DNA from: VXNE01 sp965206615
GTDB lineage: Bacteria > Pseudomonadota > Gammaproteobacteria > Pseudomonadales > Azotimanducaceae
Assembly: GCA_965206615.1 (NCBI GenBank)
Contig: CBDBKI010000005.1
Location: 310,001-374,000 of the forward strand
DNA length: 64,000 bases
Direction: 5' to 3'
Each line of letters begins with the position of its first letter. The stretch's first letter is position 1. This document shows, one piece after another, positions 24,428 through 33,841 of the stretch. The notes beneath the pieces were generated by a model that was not told where the DNA came from, did not search any database, and saw only the letters and a program-made list of their open reading frames with translations. Made by a program: the position numbers and the translations under genes.

Positions 24428-25891
24428 ATGCGCGGCCGGGACAAAGTCTACACGGCGGCCGAGGTTCGGGAGTTGGACCGGATCGCGATCGAGGATCGCG
24501 GCATTCCCGGCATCGTCTTGATGAAGCGCGCCGGCAGGGCCGTGTTCGACGAGCTCCGCCAGCGCTGGCCGCACAGCACCTCCATCACAATCTTCTGTGG
24601 TTCCGGGAACAACTCGGGCGACGGCTATATCGTCGCCGGCCTGGCCGCCGAGGCCGGACTCGAGACCCGGCTCCTGCAACTCGGCGACGCCGGCCGGCTA
24701 CGCGGCGACGCCGGGCTCGCCCGCGACTGGGCACTGTCCGTCGGCGTTTCGACCGACACCCCCGGACACGCCGCGCGAATCGACGGGGATGTCGTGGTGG
24801 ATGCACTGCTCGGTACGGGAGCGGCGGGACCGGTACGTCCGGACTACGCCGCGGCGATCGAGGGCATCAACGGTAGCGGTGTGCCGGTGCTCGCGGTGGA
24901 CCTGCCGAGTGGCATTTCCGCAGACACCGGTCAGGCGCTGGGCTCCGCCGTGGTTGCCGACACCACCGTCACTTTCATCGGCGCGAAGCTGGGCCTCTTC
25001 ACGGGAGATGGGGTCGACCATGCGGGCAGGGTGGTCTTCGACAGCCTCGGAGTGCCGCAGGACGTCTACGACGCCGTGGCGGGCGTGCCGGTGCTCACGG
25101 TACCCACCCGCCCGCCGCGACCGCGCTCGGCGCACAAGAACCGGTTCGGTCACGTACTCGTCATCGGCGGCGATCACGGCATGGGCGGGGCTGCCGTGCT
25201 GGCCGCGGAGGCGGCGCTACGAACCGGCGCGGGACTCGTGAGCGTGCTGACGCGCCCGGAACACTGTGCGGGTGCGCTGGCACGCCGACCGGAACTCATG
25301 GTCCGGGGCGTGTCGGAAGGCGATGCCATCGACGACCTGCTGCGGGCGTGCACGGTGATCGCCGTCGGACCGGGGCTTGGACGCGGACCGTGGGGACATG
25401 GCCTGCTGGCGCGGGCGGTCGCCGCCGGCAAGCCCGTGGTCCTCGACGCGGACGCGCTGAACCTGGTTGCCGATGCCGGCCTCGCGGTACCGGCGGCCAG
25501 CGTCATGACGCCGCATCCCGGCGAGGCAGCGCGGCTCCTGGGCCGGGACCCCATCGTCGACCGACCGGCCGCGGCGTGCGCTCTGTCCGAACGTTTCGGC
25601 AACGTAGTGGTACTGAAGGGCGCGGGCTCGCTCGTGGCGCAGACGGGCCGTCTACGGGGCATCTGCACGGCAGGGAATCCCGGGCTCGCGACCGCCGGCA
25701 GCGGCGATGTCCTGACGGGCATCGTGGCCGCATTGTTGGGCCAGGGTCTGGCGCCGGGCGTGGCAGCGGAGGCAGCCGTTGCGCTGCACGCGGCCGCGGG
25801 GGACCTGGCGCAGGGCCGCCGTGCGCCGCGACCCCTGGTGGCAAGCGACATCCTCGATCACCTCTGGCTGGGAGACGGCGGTGCGGCTTGA
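24428..25891 (+). CDS. nnr: Bifunctional NAD(P)H-hydrate repair enzyme
   Basis: Repairs damaged NAD(P)H hydrates. 487 residues: an N-terminal epimerase domain (YjeF_N; 'FCGSGNNSGDGYIVAG', 'DALLGTGAAG', 'AVDLPSGISADTG') and a C-terminal ADP/ATP-dependent dehydratase ('HKNRFGHVLVIGG', 'VGPGLGRG', 'GLATAGSGDVLTGIVA'). A TATACT box ends six bases before the ATG and no ribosome-binding site is visible, so the message could be leaderless. It overlaps tsaE by 11 bases. Confidence 0.94.
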   Translation: MRGRDKVYTAAEVRELDRIAIEDRGIPGIVLMKRAGRAVFDELRQRWPHSTSITIFCGSGNNSGDGYIVAGLAAEAGLETRLLQLGDAGRLRGDAGLARDWALSVGVSTDTPGHAARIDGDVVVDALLGTGAAGPVRPDYAAAIEGINGSGVPVLAVDLPSGISADTGQALGSAVVADTTVTFIGAKLGLFTGDGVDHAGRVVFDSLGVPQDVYDAVAGVPVLTVPTRPPRPRSAHKNRFGHVLVIGGDHGMGGAAVLAAEAALRTGAGLVSVLTRPEHCAGALARRPELMVRGVSEGDAIDDLLRACTVIAVGPGLGRGPWGHGLLARAVAAGKPVVLDADALNLVADAGLAVPAASVMTPHPGEAARLLGRDPIVDRPAAACALSERFGNVVVLKGAGSLVAQTGRLRGICTAGNPGLATAGSGDVLTGIVAALLGQGLAPGVAAEAAVALHAAAGDLAQGRRAPRPLVASDILDHLWLGDGGAA

Positions 25892-26300
25892 GCTGCGCGA
25901 CGAGGACCAGACGCTTCGCTGGGGCGCGGCGTTCGCGGCCGGGCTCGACCGGGAACTCGTCTTTCTGCGTGGTGGGCTCGGTGCGGGGAAGACGACGCTG
26001 GTCCGCGGCATCCTGCGCGGCCTCGGACATCGGGGCGCGGTGAAGAGTCCGACGTACACGCTACTCGAACCCTATGCGTTTGGAGACAGACACATTTATC
26101 ATTTCGACTTCTACAGGATCGAAGATCCGGAGGAGTTGTCCTTCATCGGCATCGACGAACTGTTGTCCGATGCGGCGCTGAAACTGGTGGAGTGGCCAGA
26201 GCGGGCCGGTGCGCGGCTGCCCGTCCCGGATGTGGAACTGGTGCTCACGATTGCGGGCGAGGGCAGGTTGCTTGAACTGGTCGACCGTCGTCGGACCTAG
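25881..26300 (+). CDS. tsaE: tRNA threonylcarbamoyladenosine ATPase TsaE
   Basis: P-loop ATPase needed with TsaB and TsaD for t6A modification of ANN-decoding tRNAs. 139 residues from a GTG inside the end of nnr. Walker A 'GGLGAGKTTLVRG', then 'KSPTYTLLEPY', 'YHFDFYRIEDPEEL' and 'LVEWPERAG' are all family hallmarks. Located in the conserved queG/nnr-tsaE-amiB-mutL order. Confidence 0.95.
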   Translation: MRLELRDEDQTLRWGAAFAAGLDRELVFLRGGLGAGKTTLVRGILRGLGHRGAVKSPTYTLLEPYAFGDRHIYHFDFYRIEDPEELSFIGIDELLSDAALKLVEWPERAGARLPVPDVELVLTIAGEGRLLELVDRRRT

Positions 26301-27615
26301 CGCGACCTCCTGGTCGCGCGCGGGCGTGCTTGCGGCGGCGTGTTGCGCGGGGGCCGTGCACGGGGCGGAACTCGAAGGCATCCGCATGCACCAGGCGCCG
26401 GACCACACCCGGATCGTCTTCGATACGAGCGCCCCCGTCGAGTACCACGTCTTCCTGCTCGAACGCCCCCGCCGGGTGGTCGTCGATCTCCGCGACACGC
26501 GCCTCAAGCGGGGGTTCCAGACGCCGACGGCCAGGGGCGACGTCATCGAGCGGGTACGCCGCGGCCGGCGTCCGCGCGGTACGTACCGGGTCGTGCTCGA
26601 TGTCGCGCGCGAAGTGCGGCCGAAGGACTTCACGCTCAAGCCGGTGCCGCCGTATGGGCATCGCCTGGTGGTGGACCTCTTCATGCCGGAACCCGAGGGC
26701 GCCGCCCCCGCGCCGCGCGTGCCGGAGGGGCTGCGGGACGTGATCGTGGCCGTGGACGCGGGTCACGGCGGCGAGGATCCCGGGGCGATCGGCAAGGGCG
26801 GGGTTTATGAAAAGGACGTGGTGCTTTCGATCGCGCGCCGCCTCCGGGATCGCATCGATGGGGCGGACGGGTTCAGCGCGGTCATGGTGCGCAATGGCGA
26901 CTACTACGTCAGCCTCAGGAAGCGCACCTCGATCGCGCGGGAGCATCGCGCCGACATGTTCGTATCGATCCATGCGGATGCATTCACGAGCCCCCGCGTG
27001 CGCGGCGCTTCGGTGTACGCACTCTCGGAGCGGGGTGCTTCGTCCGAGACGGCGCGCTGGCTCGCGGACAACGAGAATCGGTCGGACCTCATCGGCGGCG
27101 TGGGCCCAGTCTCCCTCGACGACAAGGATGCGCAGGTGCGGTCGGTGCTGCTCGACCTCTCCATGGACGGAACGCTGCGCGCGAGCCTCGCGGCGGGCGA
27201 GTCGGTGATGGGGTCGCTCGCCGGCGTCAGCCGCATGCACAAACGCCGCGTGGAACAGGCCGGGTTCGCGGTGCTGAAGTCTCCGGACGTGCCTTCGATT
27301 CTGGTCGAGACCGGCTTCCTGTCCAATCCGGAGGAGGCGCGCCTGCTCTCCAGCGGCGGCCACCAGGACAAGGTCGCCACGGCGATCGCCGATGGGATTC
27401 GGGGCTACCTGCTGCGCAACCCGCCGCCGGACGCGCGCATCGCGACCCTGGAACACCGTGGTCGGCAGCACGTGATCGCGCGCGGCGACACGTTGTCCGA
27501 GATCGCCGAGCGCTATCGCGTCTCCATGGCGATGCTGCGCAGCGTCAACGGACTCCGGGGGGACCGCATCATGATCGGTCAGGTGCTGCTGATCCCGTCC
27601 GCGCGGGGTCTTTAG
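26272..27615 (+). CDS. amiB: N-acetylmuramoyl-L-alanine amidase AmiB
   Basis: Periplasmic cell-separation amidase, about 447 residues. Order: signal peptide ('GVLAAACCAGAVHGAE'), AMIN domain ('RIVFDTSAPVEYHVFLLE', 'RRVVVDLRDT'), Amidase_3 domain with zinc ligands in 'VAVDAGHGGEDPGAIG', 'FVSIHADAF' and the Glu of 'ILVETGFLSN', and a C-terminal LysM ('HVIARGDTLSEIAERY'). The start is uncertain: a TTG at 26272 inside tsaE gives the best N-terminus, while GTG 26326 would leave a signal peptide without a charged N-region. Confidence 0.9.
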   Translation: MNWSTVVGPSATSWSRAGVLAAACCAGAVHGAELEGIRMHQAPDHTRIVFDTSAPVEYHVFLLERPRRVVVDLRDTRLKRGFQTPTARGDVIERVRRGRRPRGTYRVVLDVAREVRPKDFTLKPVPPYGHRLVVDLFMPEPEGAAPAPRVPEGLRDVIVAVDAGHGGEDPGAIGKGGVYEKDVVLSIARRLRDRIDGADGFSAVMVRNGDYYVSLRKRTSIAREHRADMFVSIHADAFTSPRVRGASVYALSERGASSETARWLADNENRSDLIGGVGPVSLDDKDAQVRSVLLDLSMDGTLRASLAAGESVMGSLAGVSRMHKRRVEQAGFAVLKSPDVPSILVETGFLSNPEEARLLSSGGHQDKVATAIADGIRGYLLRNPPPDARIATLEHRGRQHVIARGDTLSEIAERYRVSMAMLRSVNGLRGDRIMIGQVLLIPSARGL

Positions 27616-27945
27616 CCCGGACATTGCGCCAGGCCGCTTGTAGTATGAACGGAAGCTATTGGTTCTCGGTGGTGTTGTGGCCGATTCGGGCATAGTTGCA
27701 GAATTACAGTTTGCGCTGGCCGTGTCCTCGCCGGTCTTTTGGCCCTGTGTACACACAGGCCTGTGCTCGCGCACGTGCTCCTTCAACCAGGAGCCTTCAG
27801 CCGGGGAGCGCGAGGGGCTTGCCCCTCGCAAGACAAGAACACCGCTATGCTCTCAGTCGGCGAGCGCGACGCAAGCGTCGTGCGCACAGGACCAAAATCC
27901 GCGGCGATCATCGCGGCCCCTGGCGCAACATCCGGGCTAGAAGCC
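27616..27945. other. Gap between amiB and mutL with a hairpin
   Basis: 330 bases without a supported gene. A perfect 8-bp hairpin (GCGAGGGG, loop CTTG, CCCCTCGC) lies at 27810-27829, of the kind often repeated between genes in GC-rich genomes. In-frame codons upstream of the mutL ATG are open but unlike MutL. No convincing promoter could be singled out. Confidence 0.5.
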
Positions 27946-29685
27946 ATGCCCCGCATCCTCCGGCTGTCCACCTTCGTTGCGAACCAGATCGCGGCCGGGG
28001 AAGTGGTGGAGCGGCCGGCGTCGATCGTCAAGGAACTCATGGAGAACAGCCTCGATGCGGGGGCGCGCTCGGTGCGCGTGGCGATCGAACAGGGCGGCGT
28101 CAAGCGGATCGTCGTACAGGACGACGGGTCAGGTATCTCCGCGGAAGATCTGCCGCTCGCGGTCAGTCGGTTCGCCACCAGCAAGATCGCGGACGCGGAG
28201 GACCTGGACCACATCCGGAGCATGGGCTTTCGGGGCGAGGCGCTGGCCAGCATCGCCTCGGTGGCGCGGCTTGCCCTCACGTCGTCCACGGCAAGCGCAG
28301 GGGGCGCGACCCTCGTCGTTGCCGGGGGCGAGGAGCAGAGACAGGGACCCGCGCCGCACCCGCCCGGCACGACGGTGGAGGTGTCGGACCTGTTCTACAA
28401 CACTCCGGTGCGACGCAAATTCCTGAAGAGCGACCGCACGGAGGCGGGTCACGTCAGCGATGTCGTGCGACGCATCGCGCTGGCCCACGCCGGCGTCGCC
28501 TTCGAACTGAAGCACGGGACGCGCGTTGTCGAGCGCCTGCCCGGTACCCCGGATCTCGAGGCGCGCGTGGCCAAGGTGATGGGAGAGGAGTTCCTGGCGC
28601 AGGCGATCCCCGTGGAAGCATTCGGAGCCGGGGACGCGAAGCTCCACGGCTGGGTGGGGCTGCCCACCTATTCGCGGGCGCAGGCGAGCGGACAGTTCTT
28701 CTTCGTCAACGGGCGCGCGGTGCAGGACAGGCTGGTGGGGCATGCGGTGCGCCAGGCGTATCGGGACACGATGTTCCACGGTCGGCATCCCGTCTTCGCG
28801 CTGTTTCTCGCCCTGGACCCGGCGAGCGTCGATGTGAACGTGCACCCCACCAAGCACGAGATACGGTTCCGCGATGCGCGGCGGGTGCACGACTTCGTCT
28901 TCGGATCGTTGAACCGGTTGTTGCGCGAGACGCGTCCCGGCGAGAATCCACCGCCGGTCCACTACGTGCCCGTGCCGGTGGGGAGTGCTCCCGCCCGGCA
29001 GACTTCCATGAGCCTTTCGGCCCTGATCGAGGCGACGGGCGGGGGGCAGCCCATCGTACGGGACGCGTTGGACGCGCCGCCGGCGGAGGAGGCGGCGGAG
29101 ATGCCGCCGCTCGGTTTCGCCATCGCGCAGCTGCACGGCGTCTACGTGCTCAGCCAGAACCGCGAGGGTCTGGTCGTGGTGGACATGCACGCCGCCCACG
29201 AACGCATCACCTACGAGAAGCTGAAGCGGGACCACGCCGCGGGATCCGTCGCCGCGCAGCGGTTGCTCGTACCGGTGGCGCTCGACGTGACGCCGCGCGA
29301 AGCGGATCTGGCGGAAACGCACACGGACGCGCTGGCAGCGCTGGGCCTCGGCGTGGAACGGTCGGGGCCGCGCAGCATCGTCGTTCGTGAGGTTCCCTCG
29401 CTGCTCGCCCATGCGGACGCCGCGAGCCTGGTCCGCGACCTGCTGGCGGAAGTGGCCGAGTTCGGGGCGAGCGATGCCATCCGGGCGCATTCGGAGGCAC
29501 TGCTCGCGAGCATGGCGTGTCACGGCTCGGTACGTGCCAATCGGTCGATGACGGTCCCGGAGATGAACGCACTGCTGCGGGAGATGGAGACGACGCCCAA
29601 TGGCGGGCAGTGCAACCATGGACGACCGACCTTCCTCGTGCAGAGCCTCGACCAGTTCGACCGGCTCTTCATGCGCGGGCGCTGA
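27946..29685 (+). CDS. mutL: DNA mismatch repair protein MutL
   Basis: Couples MutS mismatch recognition to strand incision. 579 residues. The N-terminal GHKL ATPase has 'NQIAAGEVVERPASIVKEL' split after 'VVERP', 'DDGSGI', 'ATSKI', 'GFRGEALASIASV' and 'GTTVEVSDLFYNTPVR'; the C-terminal dimerisation domain includes 'DMHAAHERITYEKL' and 'CNHGRPTFL'. The DQHA(x)2E(x)4E endonuclease motif is replaced by 'DMHAAHERITYE', so nicking activity is unclear; species with MutH do not need it. Confidence 0.95.
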   Translation: MPRILRLSTFVANQIAAGEVVERPASIVKELMENSLDAGARSVRVAIEQGGVKRIVVQDDGSGISAEDLPLAVSRFATSKIADAEDLDHIRSMGFRGEALASIASVARLALTSSTASAGGATLVVAGGEEQRQGPAPHPPGTTVEVSDLFYNTPVRRKFLKSDRTEAGHVSDVVRRIALAHAGVAFELKHGTRVVERLPGTPDLEARVAKVMGEEFLAQAIPVEAFGAGDAKLHGWVGLPTYSRAQASGQFFFVNGRAVQDRLVGHAVRQAYRDTMFHGRHPVFALFLALDPASVDVNVHPTKHEIRFRDARRVHDFVFGSLNRLLRETRPGENPPPVHYVPVPVGSAPARQTSMSLSALIEATGGGQPIVRDALDAPPAEEAAEMPPLGFAIAQLHGVYVLSQNREGLVVVDMHAAHERITYEKLKRDHAAGSVAAQRLLVPVALDVTPREADLAETHTDALAALGLGVERSGPRSIVVREVPSLLAHADAASLVRDLLAEVAEFGASDAIRAHSEALLASMACHGSVRANRSMTVPEMNALLREMETTPNGGQCNHGRPTFLVQSLDQFDRLFMRGR

Positions 29686-29741
29686 CAGGGTGTCGGACTT
29701 TGGGTCCTCCTGGACGGCGCGCCAGCACTTGGTTCCACGGG

Positions 29742-29774
29742 AGTTTCGCGCCAGCGAAACTCCCAACGCGAACG
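29742..29774. repeat. 33-nt dispersed repeat, copy 1
   Basis: Identical in reverse complement to 37537-37569. It contains a palindrome ('AGTTTCGC' 'GCCA' 'GCGAAACT') next to CCCAACGCGAACG. It sits in the short gap between mutL and miaA, upstream of the TTG I use for miaA. It resembles REP-type intergenic repeats. Confidence 0.8.
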
Positions 29775-29795
29775 GAGTTCGCGCGCCAGCACCCG

Positions 29796-30752
29796 TTGAA
29801 CGCGGACCGCAAGGGGCCGTCCGACCGGCTCGTCGTGTGCCTCATGGGGCCGACCGCCGCCGGCAAGACCGGCATCGGTCTTGCGTTGGCCGACGCCGCG
29901 GCGGTGGCGCTCGTGAGCGTGGACTCCGCGATGGTCTATCGGCACATGGATATCGGCACGGCCAAGCCGGACCCGGCGACCCTGGCCCGCTACCCGCACG
30001 CACTGATCGACGTGCGCGACCCGGTGGATCCGTTCTCGGCATCGGACTTCGTTGCCGCCGCGGACGTCGCCGTCGAGCAGGCGTTCGAGCAGGGCCGGCT
30101 GCCGGTGCTGGTCGGCGGCACGATGATGTACTTCAAGGCCTTTCGGGACGGCCTGTCGGAACTGCCGGCGGCGGACGGTGCGACACGCCGGGGGATCGAG
30201 CAGCGGGCCCGGGACGCGGGATGGGCCGCGCTGCATCGGGAACTGGCGTGCGTCGACCCGGCAGCGGCCGAACGCATTCATCCCAATGACCCGCAGCGCA
30301 TCCAGCGCGCGCTGGAAGTGTTCCATGTCTCGGGCAAGCCGATTTCCGAGTGGTGGTCCGATGCCGGGCGAGTCGGCGCACGGGAGCGGCTCGCGTGCAC
30401 GCTGGTCGAAGTGGCCGTCACCCATCCGCGGGAAGCACTGGGGAGACGGATCGAGCGCCGTTTCGATGCCATGCTGGCGCAGGGATTCGTCGATGAGGTG
30501 CGCCGGCTGCGGACGACGCCCGGACTTTCCCCGGACAAACCCGCGATGCGCGCCGTGGGCTATCGACAGGTCTGGCAGCATCTCGATGGCGACATCGACC
30601 GGAGAACCATGCGCGGTGCCGGCATCGCCGCGACCCGGCAACTCGCGCGGCGACAGATGACCTGGCTGCGGGCCTGGCCGGGAGTCGCCTGGGTCGCAAG
30701 CGGCGCGAGTGCCGCACGTGACATACTGCGACGTTGCACCACCGGCGCTTGA
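29796..30752 (+). CDS. miaA: tRNA dimethylallyltransferase MiaA
   Basis: Adds the isopentenyl group to A37 of UNN-decoding tRNAs. 318 residues from TTG 29796. P-loop 'LMGPTAAGKTGIG', DMAPP-site 'SVDSAMVYRHMDIGTAKPD', 'LVGGTMMYFKAF', 'NDPQRIQRALEV' and 'AVGYRQVWQHLDG' are present. Start is uncertain because no ATG or GTG lies near the expected N-terminus, and the upstream region is a repeat. Followed by hfq as in E. coli. Confidence 0.94.
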   Translation: MNADRKGPSDRLVVCLMGPTAAGKTGIGLALADAAAVALVSVDSAMVYRHMDIGTAKPDPATLARYPHALIDVRDPVDPFSASDFVAAADVAVEQAFEQGRLPVLVGGTMMYFKAFRDGLSELPAADGATRRGIEQRARDAGWAALHRELACVDPAAAERIHPNDPQRIQRALEVFHVSGKPISEWWSDAGRVGARERLACTLVEVAVTHPREALGRRIERRFDAMLAQGFVDEVRRLRTTPGLSPDKPAMRAVGYRQVWQHLDGDIDRRTMRGAGIAATRQLARRQMTWLRAWPGVAWVASGASAARDILRRCTTGA

Positions 30753-30918
30753 ACTTGAAATCGTTCGCGGAGGTGGCACTATTCGTGCCTCGCCTTGGGG
30801 ATACGCCCACCGGCCTCCCGCTCACCTGGACCGCGGGGACGCGCCGTCACCTGACCCAGGCTTTGGGACCGCAACCTGCACCTTCGTCGGTTCGACGAGG
30901 TCCCAAAAGGAGACTGCC

Positions 30919-31161
30919 ATGTCGAAGGGGCACTCACTACAAGACCCCTACCTCAACACGCTGCGCAAGGAACGCATCCCTGTTTCCATCTACCTCGTCA
31001 ATGGCATCAAGCTCCAGGGCCAGATCGAGTCGTTCGATCAGTTTGTCGTGGTCCTCAGGAACTCGGTCAGCCAGATGGTCTACAAGCACGCCATCTCGAC
31101 CGTCGTGCCGTCGCGTAACGTGCGGCTGCCGGCCGCAGCGAGCGACGATAGCCCCGACTGA
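30919..31161 (+). CDS. hfq: RNA chaperone Hfq
   Basis: Sm-like hexameric chaperone for small RNAs. 80 residues, with Sm1 'LQDPYLNTLRKERIPVSIYL' (split after RKER), 'VNGIKLQGQIESFDQFVV' and Sm2 'YKHAISTVVPS'. AAAGGAGA lies 8-12 bases before the ATG. The C-terminal tail is short ('AAASDDSPD'), shorter than the 102-residue E. coli form. Confidence 0.97.
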   Translation: MSKGHSLQDPYLNTLRKERIPVSIYLVNGIKLQGQIESFDQFVVVLRNSVSQMVYKHAISTVVPSRNVRLPAAASDDSPD

Positions 31162-31238
31162 GCCCCGGCCCGCAGCGCGGCCGGTGCGACCCGCAGCCGA
31201 GGCCCCGAACCGGGACGTCTGCCAGGGAGTCCTTCCGG

Positions 31239-32654
31239 ATGTTCTTTGATCGTCCCGATGCAGGACGTCGCGCCGTGCTGTTGAGTTTGCGGCTCGGAGA
31301 TGCGCGGCGCCGTCGCGCGCCGGCCGCGGCGGGGTCCCCGGGTGCGCCATCGGCCTTGGACGCAGAGTTCGAGGAGTTGGTCGAGTCCGCCCGGATTCAC
31401 CCGGCGAAGCTCGTCGTGGGGAGTCGGGAGCGTCCGCAGCCACGCTGGTTCGCCGGTGCCGGCAAGGTGGACGAGGTGGCGGCCGCGCTGCGGGCGGAAA
31501 ACGCCGATCTCCTGATCGTGAACCACGAGTTGACGTCCGCTCAGCAACGCAACCTGGAGCAGCGCCTGGAGTGCCGGGTCATGACGCGCACGGAACTCAT
31601 CCTGCACATCTTTGCAGACCGGGCGCGTACCCGCGAAGGGCAGCTGCAGGTGGAGCTGGCCCAGCTCACCCATGCCCGCACCCGGCTCGTGCGGGGCTGG
31701 ACGCACCTCGACCGGCAGCGCGGCGGGCTCGCGATGCGGGGTGCGGGGGAGAAGCAGATAGAGCTCGACGCGCGCATGCTCCGCACCCGGATACGCGACG
31801 TGCAGGAGCGGCTCAAGTCGGTACACGGCCAGCGCGAACGCAGCCGTCGCCGTCGCCACCGGACGGGTGTGCCGACCGTGGCCCTGGTCGGTTACACCAA
31901 TGCCGGCAAGTCGACCCTCTTCAATGCGTTGACGCGGTCCAGCGAGGAGGATTCCGGCGCCCTCGTCGCGGACCAGCTGTTCGCCACCCTCGATCCGCTG
32001 ATGCGCCGCGTCGACATCGAAGGGGCGGGAGAGGTCGTGCTGGCCGACACCGTGGGCTTCATCCGGGACTTGCCGGTGAGCCTCGTGGAAGCGTTCCATG
32101 CGACGCTCGAGCAGGTCAGGGAGGCCGACCTGCTACTGCACGTGATCGATGCGACGGCCGCGGACGTGGACGATCTGCGCGAGCAGGTGACGCGGGTACT
32201 GCGCCAGATCGGCGCCGTGGACGTGCCCACGATCGAAGTGCTGAACAAGATCGATGCCGATTCCGGGTTCCGCGCCATGCAGCCGGGCAGCCGCGGCCCT
32301 CTGGCGGTGAGCGCGCTTCGGGGAGACGGGCTGCCGGCGTTGCGGGAAGCGATCGGCGCGGCGGTCGGGGTCTCTGCGCGTCCGATCACGGTGGTGCTGG
32401 ACCCGGGTGCGGGCAGGGTTCGCGCGCGGCTGTATGAGCTCGGTGCCGTCCTGTCCGAGACGGCTCGCGAAGATGGCCGGCTGACGCTGTCCGTCAGGCT
32501 GGATCGTGGCGAGGCGTCCCGGCTACGCGCGCAGGGCGTCGTCGTCGAGACTGCCGGAGTGAGCGGCGGGACGGAACCGTGTGCCGCGTGGGGATCCGAC
32601 AAGGACCGGAGCGAAGGGGCGCTCCGGTCTGCTAAACTTGCCAAGCCGTCCTGA
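31239..32654 (+). CDS. hflX: GTPase HflX
   Basis: Ribosome-splitting heat-shock GTPase, 471 residues. The N-terminal HflX domain ('PRWFAGAGKVDEVAAAL') and coiled coil ('GAGEKQIELDARMLRTRI') precede the G domain: G1 'GYTNAGKSTLF', G3 'DTVGFI', G4 'NKID', G5 'VSALRG'. Near the 3' end (32604-32629) the DNA forms a 10-bp hairpin GACCGGAGCG/CGCTCCGGTC inside the coding region, lacking a T-run. hflK follows after 20 bases. Confidence 0.95.
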   Translation: MFFDRPDAGRRAVLLSLRLGDARRRRAPAAAGSPGAPSALDAEFEELVESARIHPAKLVVGSRERPQPRWFAGAGKVDEVAAALRAENADLLIVNHELTSAQQRNLEQRLECRVMTRTELILHIFADRARTREGQLQVELAQLTHARTRLVRGWTHLDRQRGGLAMRGAGEKQIELDARMLRTRIRDVQERLKSVHGQRERSRRRRHRTGVPTVALVGYTNAGKSTLFNALTRSSEEDSGALVADQLFATLDPLMRRVDIEGAGEVVLADTVGFIRDLPVSLVEAFHATLEQVREADLLLHVIDATAADVDDLREQVTRVLRQIGAVDVPTIEVLNKIDADSGFRAMQPGSRGPLAVSALRGDGLPALREAIGAAVGVSARPITVVLDPGAGRVRARLYELGAVLSETAREDGRLTLSVRLDRGEASRLRAQGVVVETAGVSGGTEPCAAWGSDKDRSEGALRSAKLAKPS

Positions 32655-32674
32655 GTGTGGGAGATCGGCGACCG

Positions 32675-33805
32675 ATGGCGTGGAACGAATCCGGCGAAGG
32701 AAAAGACAAGGATCCCTGGGGAAGCCGCGGCGGCGACCAGGGGCCGCCCGACCTCGATGAGGCGTTGCGTAAGCTGCAGGGCCAGTTGTCGGGTATTTTC
32801 GGCCGTGGCGGCGGCGGCGGAGGTGGGCGGCGCGGTGGCGTCAACCTGTCGATGTTCGGCTTGGGCCTGGCGGTCCTGGCGCTCGGCTACGGGTTCTGGG
32901 GGCTGTACCAGATCGACCAGCAGGAACGCGGGGTGGTGTTCCGCTTCGGCCATGCGCGCGACGCGGTCGTGCTGCCGGGCCTGCACTGGAACCCGCCGCT
33001 CGTCGACCGCGTGGAGAAGGTCAACGTTACCCGTGTCAACGACCATGCGCACCAGGCGCTGATGCTGAGCGAAGACGAGAACATCGTGGATATCGGCATG
33101 ACGGTCCAGTACGTCATCGACAACCCCGTCGACTTCCTGGTCAAGGTGCGGGAGCCGCGCACCAGCCTCGCCCACGCGACGGAGAGCGCGTTGCGCCACG
33201 TGGTGGGCAGTTCGACGATGGACCTGGTGATCACGGAGGGTCGCGCCGCGCTCGGCAGCGAGGTGCAGGATCGCCTGCAGAGCTATCTGAGCCGATACGA
33301 GACCGGCATTCGGGTGGTCACGGTGAACATCGACCAGAGCGGACCGCCGCAGCAGGTCCAGGAAGCGTTCGACGACGTGCAGAAGGCCAAGGAAGACGAG
33401 GCACGTTACGTCAACGAGGCCAACGCGTACGCGGAAGAGATCGTGCCGAGGTCGCGCGGCGAGGCGCAGCAGCAGATCGAGGAAGCCAACGCATACCGGG
33501 ACCGCGTCACTGCGCGCGCACAGGGTGAGGCGGAGCGCTTCGGCAAGCTGCTCGAGGAGTACCATCTGGCCGAGGAGGTGACTCGCGACCGGCTCTACAT
33601 CGATGCCATCGAGTCCGTTCTGAGCCAGAGCACCAAGGTGATGGTGGATGTGGAGGGGGGCAACAATATGCTCTATTTGCCGCTCGATCGTCTCGGCGCT
33701 CGCGCGTCCGGTGGCGGCACGGGCAGCAATGCCGACATCCGCCAGTTGGTGGACGACGCGTTGAGTGAGCGGCTTGACGCCAATCGCGGCCGCGACTCAC
33801 GTTGA
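32675..33805 (+). CDS. hflK: FtsH protease modulator HflK
   Basis: Membrane-anchored SPFH/band-7 protein forming the HflKC cage around FtsH. 376 residues from ATG 32675: a Gly-rich cytoplasmic N-terminus ('GRGGGGGGGRRGG'), one membrane helix ('LSMFGLGLAVLALGYGFWGLY' minus the last residue), the band-7 domain ('QQERGVVFRFG', 'LPGLHWNPPLVD') and a long coiled coil rich in 'EANAYAEE' and 'AQGEAERF'. Partner of hflC directly downstream. A GTG at 32657 would add six residues. Confidence 0.95.
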   Translation: MAWNESGEGKDKDPWGSRGGDQGPPDLDEALRKLQGQLSGIFGRGGGGGGGRRGGVNLSMFGLGLAVLALGYGFWGLYQIDQQERGVVFRFGHARDAVVLPGLHWNPPLVDRVEKVNVTRVNDHAHQALMLSEDENIVDIGMTVQYVIDNPVDFLVKVREPRTSLAHATESALRHVVGSSTMDLVITEGRAALGSEVQDRLQSYLSRYETGIRVVTVNIDQSGPPQQVQEAFDDVQKAKEDEARYVNEANAYAEEIVPRSRGEAQQQIEEANAYRDRVTARAQGEAERFGKLLEEYHLAEEVTRDRLYIDAIESVLSQSTKVMVDVEGGNNMLYLPLDRLGARASGGGTGSNADIRQLVDDALSERLDANRGRDSR

Positions 33806-33841
33806 CGCAGCACTGCCGGAGAACCCTACGAGGGAATCGCA

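Noticed and set aside
32604..32629. Intrinsic terminator between hflX and hflK
   Set aside because: The hairpin is inside the hflX coding region, lacks a T-run, and hflK follows 20 bases after hflX.
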